NCBI RefSeq assembly: GCF_902477725.1
Contig: NZ_CABSIF010000020.1
Span: 1-41,105, forward strand
Origin: an uncultured Desulfovibrio sp.
Lineage (GTDB): Bacteria; Desulfobacterota; Desulfovibrionia; Desulfovibrionales; Desulfovibrionaceae
Length of the DNA stretch: 41,105 bases
Direction: 5' to 3'
Shown here: piece after piece, positions 40,166 through 41,105 of the stretch
Layout of the letters: each line of letters starts with the position of its first letter
Position numbering within the stretch: position 1 is the stretch's first letter
Translations under genes and position numbers: made by a program
Notes under the pieces: generated by a model
The model's database searches: none
What the model was told of the DNA's origin: nothing
Seen by the model: the letters and a program-made list of their open reading frames with translations, nothing else

Positions 40166-41105
40166 TTAGGCAATGTCTTCGAGCGACTTGCCACCCGTGC
40201 GCGCACCCCATACGCCAACGATAATGGCGGGGATGATGCACAGCATGCTGAAAATATAAAACACTCCGTCAAAGCTGTATGCTGCATAGACAACAGGAAT
40301 GAGAGGTTGTGAGAAAGCAACGGCCAAACGACCGATTGAAGAGTGGAAGCCCGTGGCAGTGTTGCGCAGGTGGGTGGGGTAGGATTCCGCCGTGTAGGAA
40401 AACACGGTGAAGCCCACGCCCATCACAAAGGCTGTAAGCACCGCGCCGATGATGACCACCATCCAGTACTGACTCACATTGCCGAAGATGGGGGCCAGCA
40501 CGGCCATCACAAGCAGCATGATGACAATGGGAATCTTGCGTCCGCCCTTGTCGGTAAAAGCACTGGAGGCAAACAGCCCGAGCGGTACGCCAATGGAAAT
40601 GAGCGTGGTGGCCATAAGTGTGTCTTCAAGGGGGAAGCCGTGAGCCTTGAGCAGGGTGGCAGTCCAGTTGGTGACCACAAAGGTTGCCGGGTTGGTGCAA
40701 ACCACCAGCAGAAGAATAACCAGGGTGCGCTTGAGATACTTGGAGCTGCACATGCCAAGCAGCACTTCCTTGAGCGGGGGCTTGCTGGTCAGGCATTTGC
40801 TGGCCGCATTGGCAAGGTCGATATCCCTGCCGGTAAGGTCTTTCATCACGGCTTCCGCCTCAGCAATGCGACCACGGGCCACCAGCCAGCGGGGCGATTC
40901 ATCCAGGTAGCGCCAGGCGATGATAAGAGCGATGTAGCCAACGCCGCCCATATAGAAAATGTAGCGCCAGGCTTCTTCGTGCAGGGGAATAATCAGGCGG
41001 CAGAGCATGCCAACGACCGGCACGGCGCAAAAACCAACGCCCGCGATCATGTTTTGCCATTTGCCACGGCTCTCGGCCGGGGCCATTTCTGCGATATAGG
41101 CTTTT
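40166..41105 (-). CDS. Major facilitator superfamily transporter (sugar-porter-like), partial
   Basis: The C-terminal 312 codons of an MFS permease; the gene continues past the right edge with no stop or start seen there. From the edge it reads YIAEMAPAESRGKWQNM, the loop found after helix 4 of metabolite:H+ symporters. Next comes DESPRWLVARGRIAEAEAVM, the central-loop signature of the sugar-porter-type (PF00083) group, then about six helices. Conserved TDKGGRK lies between helices 8 and 9 and ESYPTHLRNTATGF after helix 10. Substrate unknown. The glutaredoxin-fusion gene begins 62 bp downstream in the same orientation, so it probably leads that operon. Confidence 0.85.
   Translation of the reverse strand, partial: KAYIAEMAPAESRGKWQNMIAGVGFCAVPVVGMLCRLIIPLHEEAWRYIFYMGGVGYIALIIAWRYLDESPRWLVARGRIAEAEAVMKDLTGRDIDLANAASKCLTSKPPLKEVLLGMCSSKYLKRTLVILLLVVCTNPATFVVTNWTATLLKAHGFPLEDTLMATTLISIGVPLGLFASSAFTDKGGRKIPIVIMLLVMAVLAPIFGNVSQYWMVVIIGAVLTAFVMGVGFTVFSYTAESYPTHLRNTATGFHSSIGRLAVAFSQPLIPVVYAAYSFDGVFYIFSMLCIIPAIIVGVWGARTGGKSLEDIA

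Noticed and set aside
1..41105. CRISPR arrays, insertion sequences, prophage genes
   Set aside because: No regularly spaced repeats, transposase, integrase or phage structural genes were seen in any frame.

Overview
The window looks like chromosome of a Desulfovibrio-type sulfate-reducing deltaproteobacterium (Desulfobacterota). The evidence is a periplasmic [NiFe] hydrogenase (hynBA) with its endopeptidase, a selenium gene cluster with a true selenoprotein (in-frame UGA), a Desulfovibrio-style outer-membrane porin, strong GGAGG ribosome-binding sites and GC-rich coding sequence. Exact species cannot be fixed by reading.

Left part (1-13.6 kb). Two minus-strand tRNAs (Glu, cut by the window edge; Gln) precede a YeiH-type permease with a 54-residue single-pass membrane protein. 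Next come a small orphan protein plus a DUF523/TudS protein, then hydrogenase genes hynB-hynA with hynC separated by a terminator. A PLP enzyme of the MetY family follows. It converges on an operon for an AI-2E-type permease and a D,D-carboxypeptidase. GreA has a strong intrinsic terminator in its own leader. Divergent from it is an MprF-like flippase without the lysyl-transferase domain.

Middle part (13.7-18.5 kb): selenium block. A minus-strand operon encodes YedE (selenium-associated membrane protein), a TusA/YedF-like protein, a DUF3343 Se/S-carrier-like protein and a NAD(P)H-hydrate-dehydratase-like kinase, with a structured leader upstream. After pyrR, on the plus strand, lie two tandem HesB/IscA-like genes. 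One has UGA (Sec) with a SECIS-like hairpin; the other has Cys.

Housekeeping part (18.7-30.3 kb): mfd, a SurA-like lipoprotein, surA, rodZ, recO, glyQ, glyS, rpsT and tRNA-Arg, mostly co-oriented with tight spacing.

Right part (30.4-41.1 kb): accessory metabolism. A Crp/Fnr-type regulator diverges from a four-gene operon: a leaderless (cytoplasmic-looking) arylsulfotransferase-fold protein, a DASS/SLC13 permease, an outer-membrane porin and an exported arylsulfotransferase paralog. Together these suggest an organosulfate uptake and sulfuryl-transfer system spanning three compartments. A convergent minus-strand operon encodes an MFS transporter (cut by the right edge), a glutaredoxin-domain fusion protein, a dihydrolipoamide dehydrogenase and a GcvH-type lipoyl protein, with no glycine-cleavage P or T protein in view. 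The arylsulfotransferase operon, the orphan lipoyl operon and the Sec/Cys pair are the parts most worth following up.
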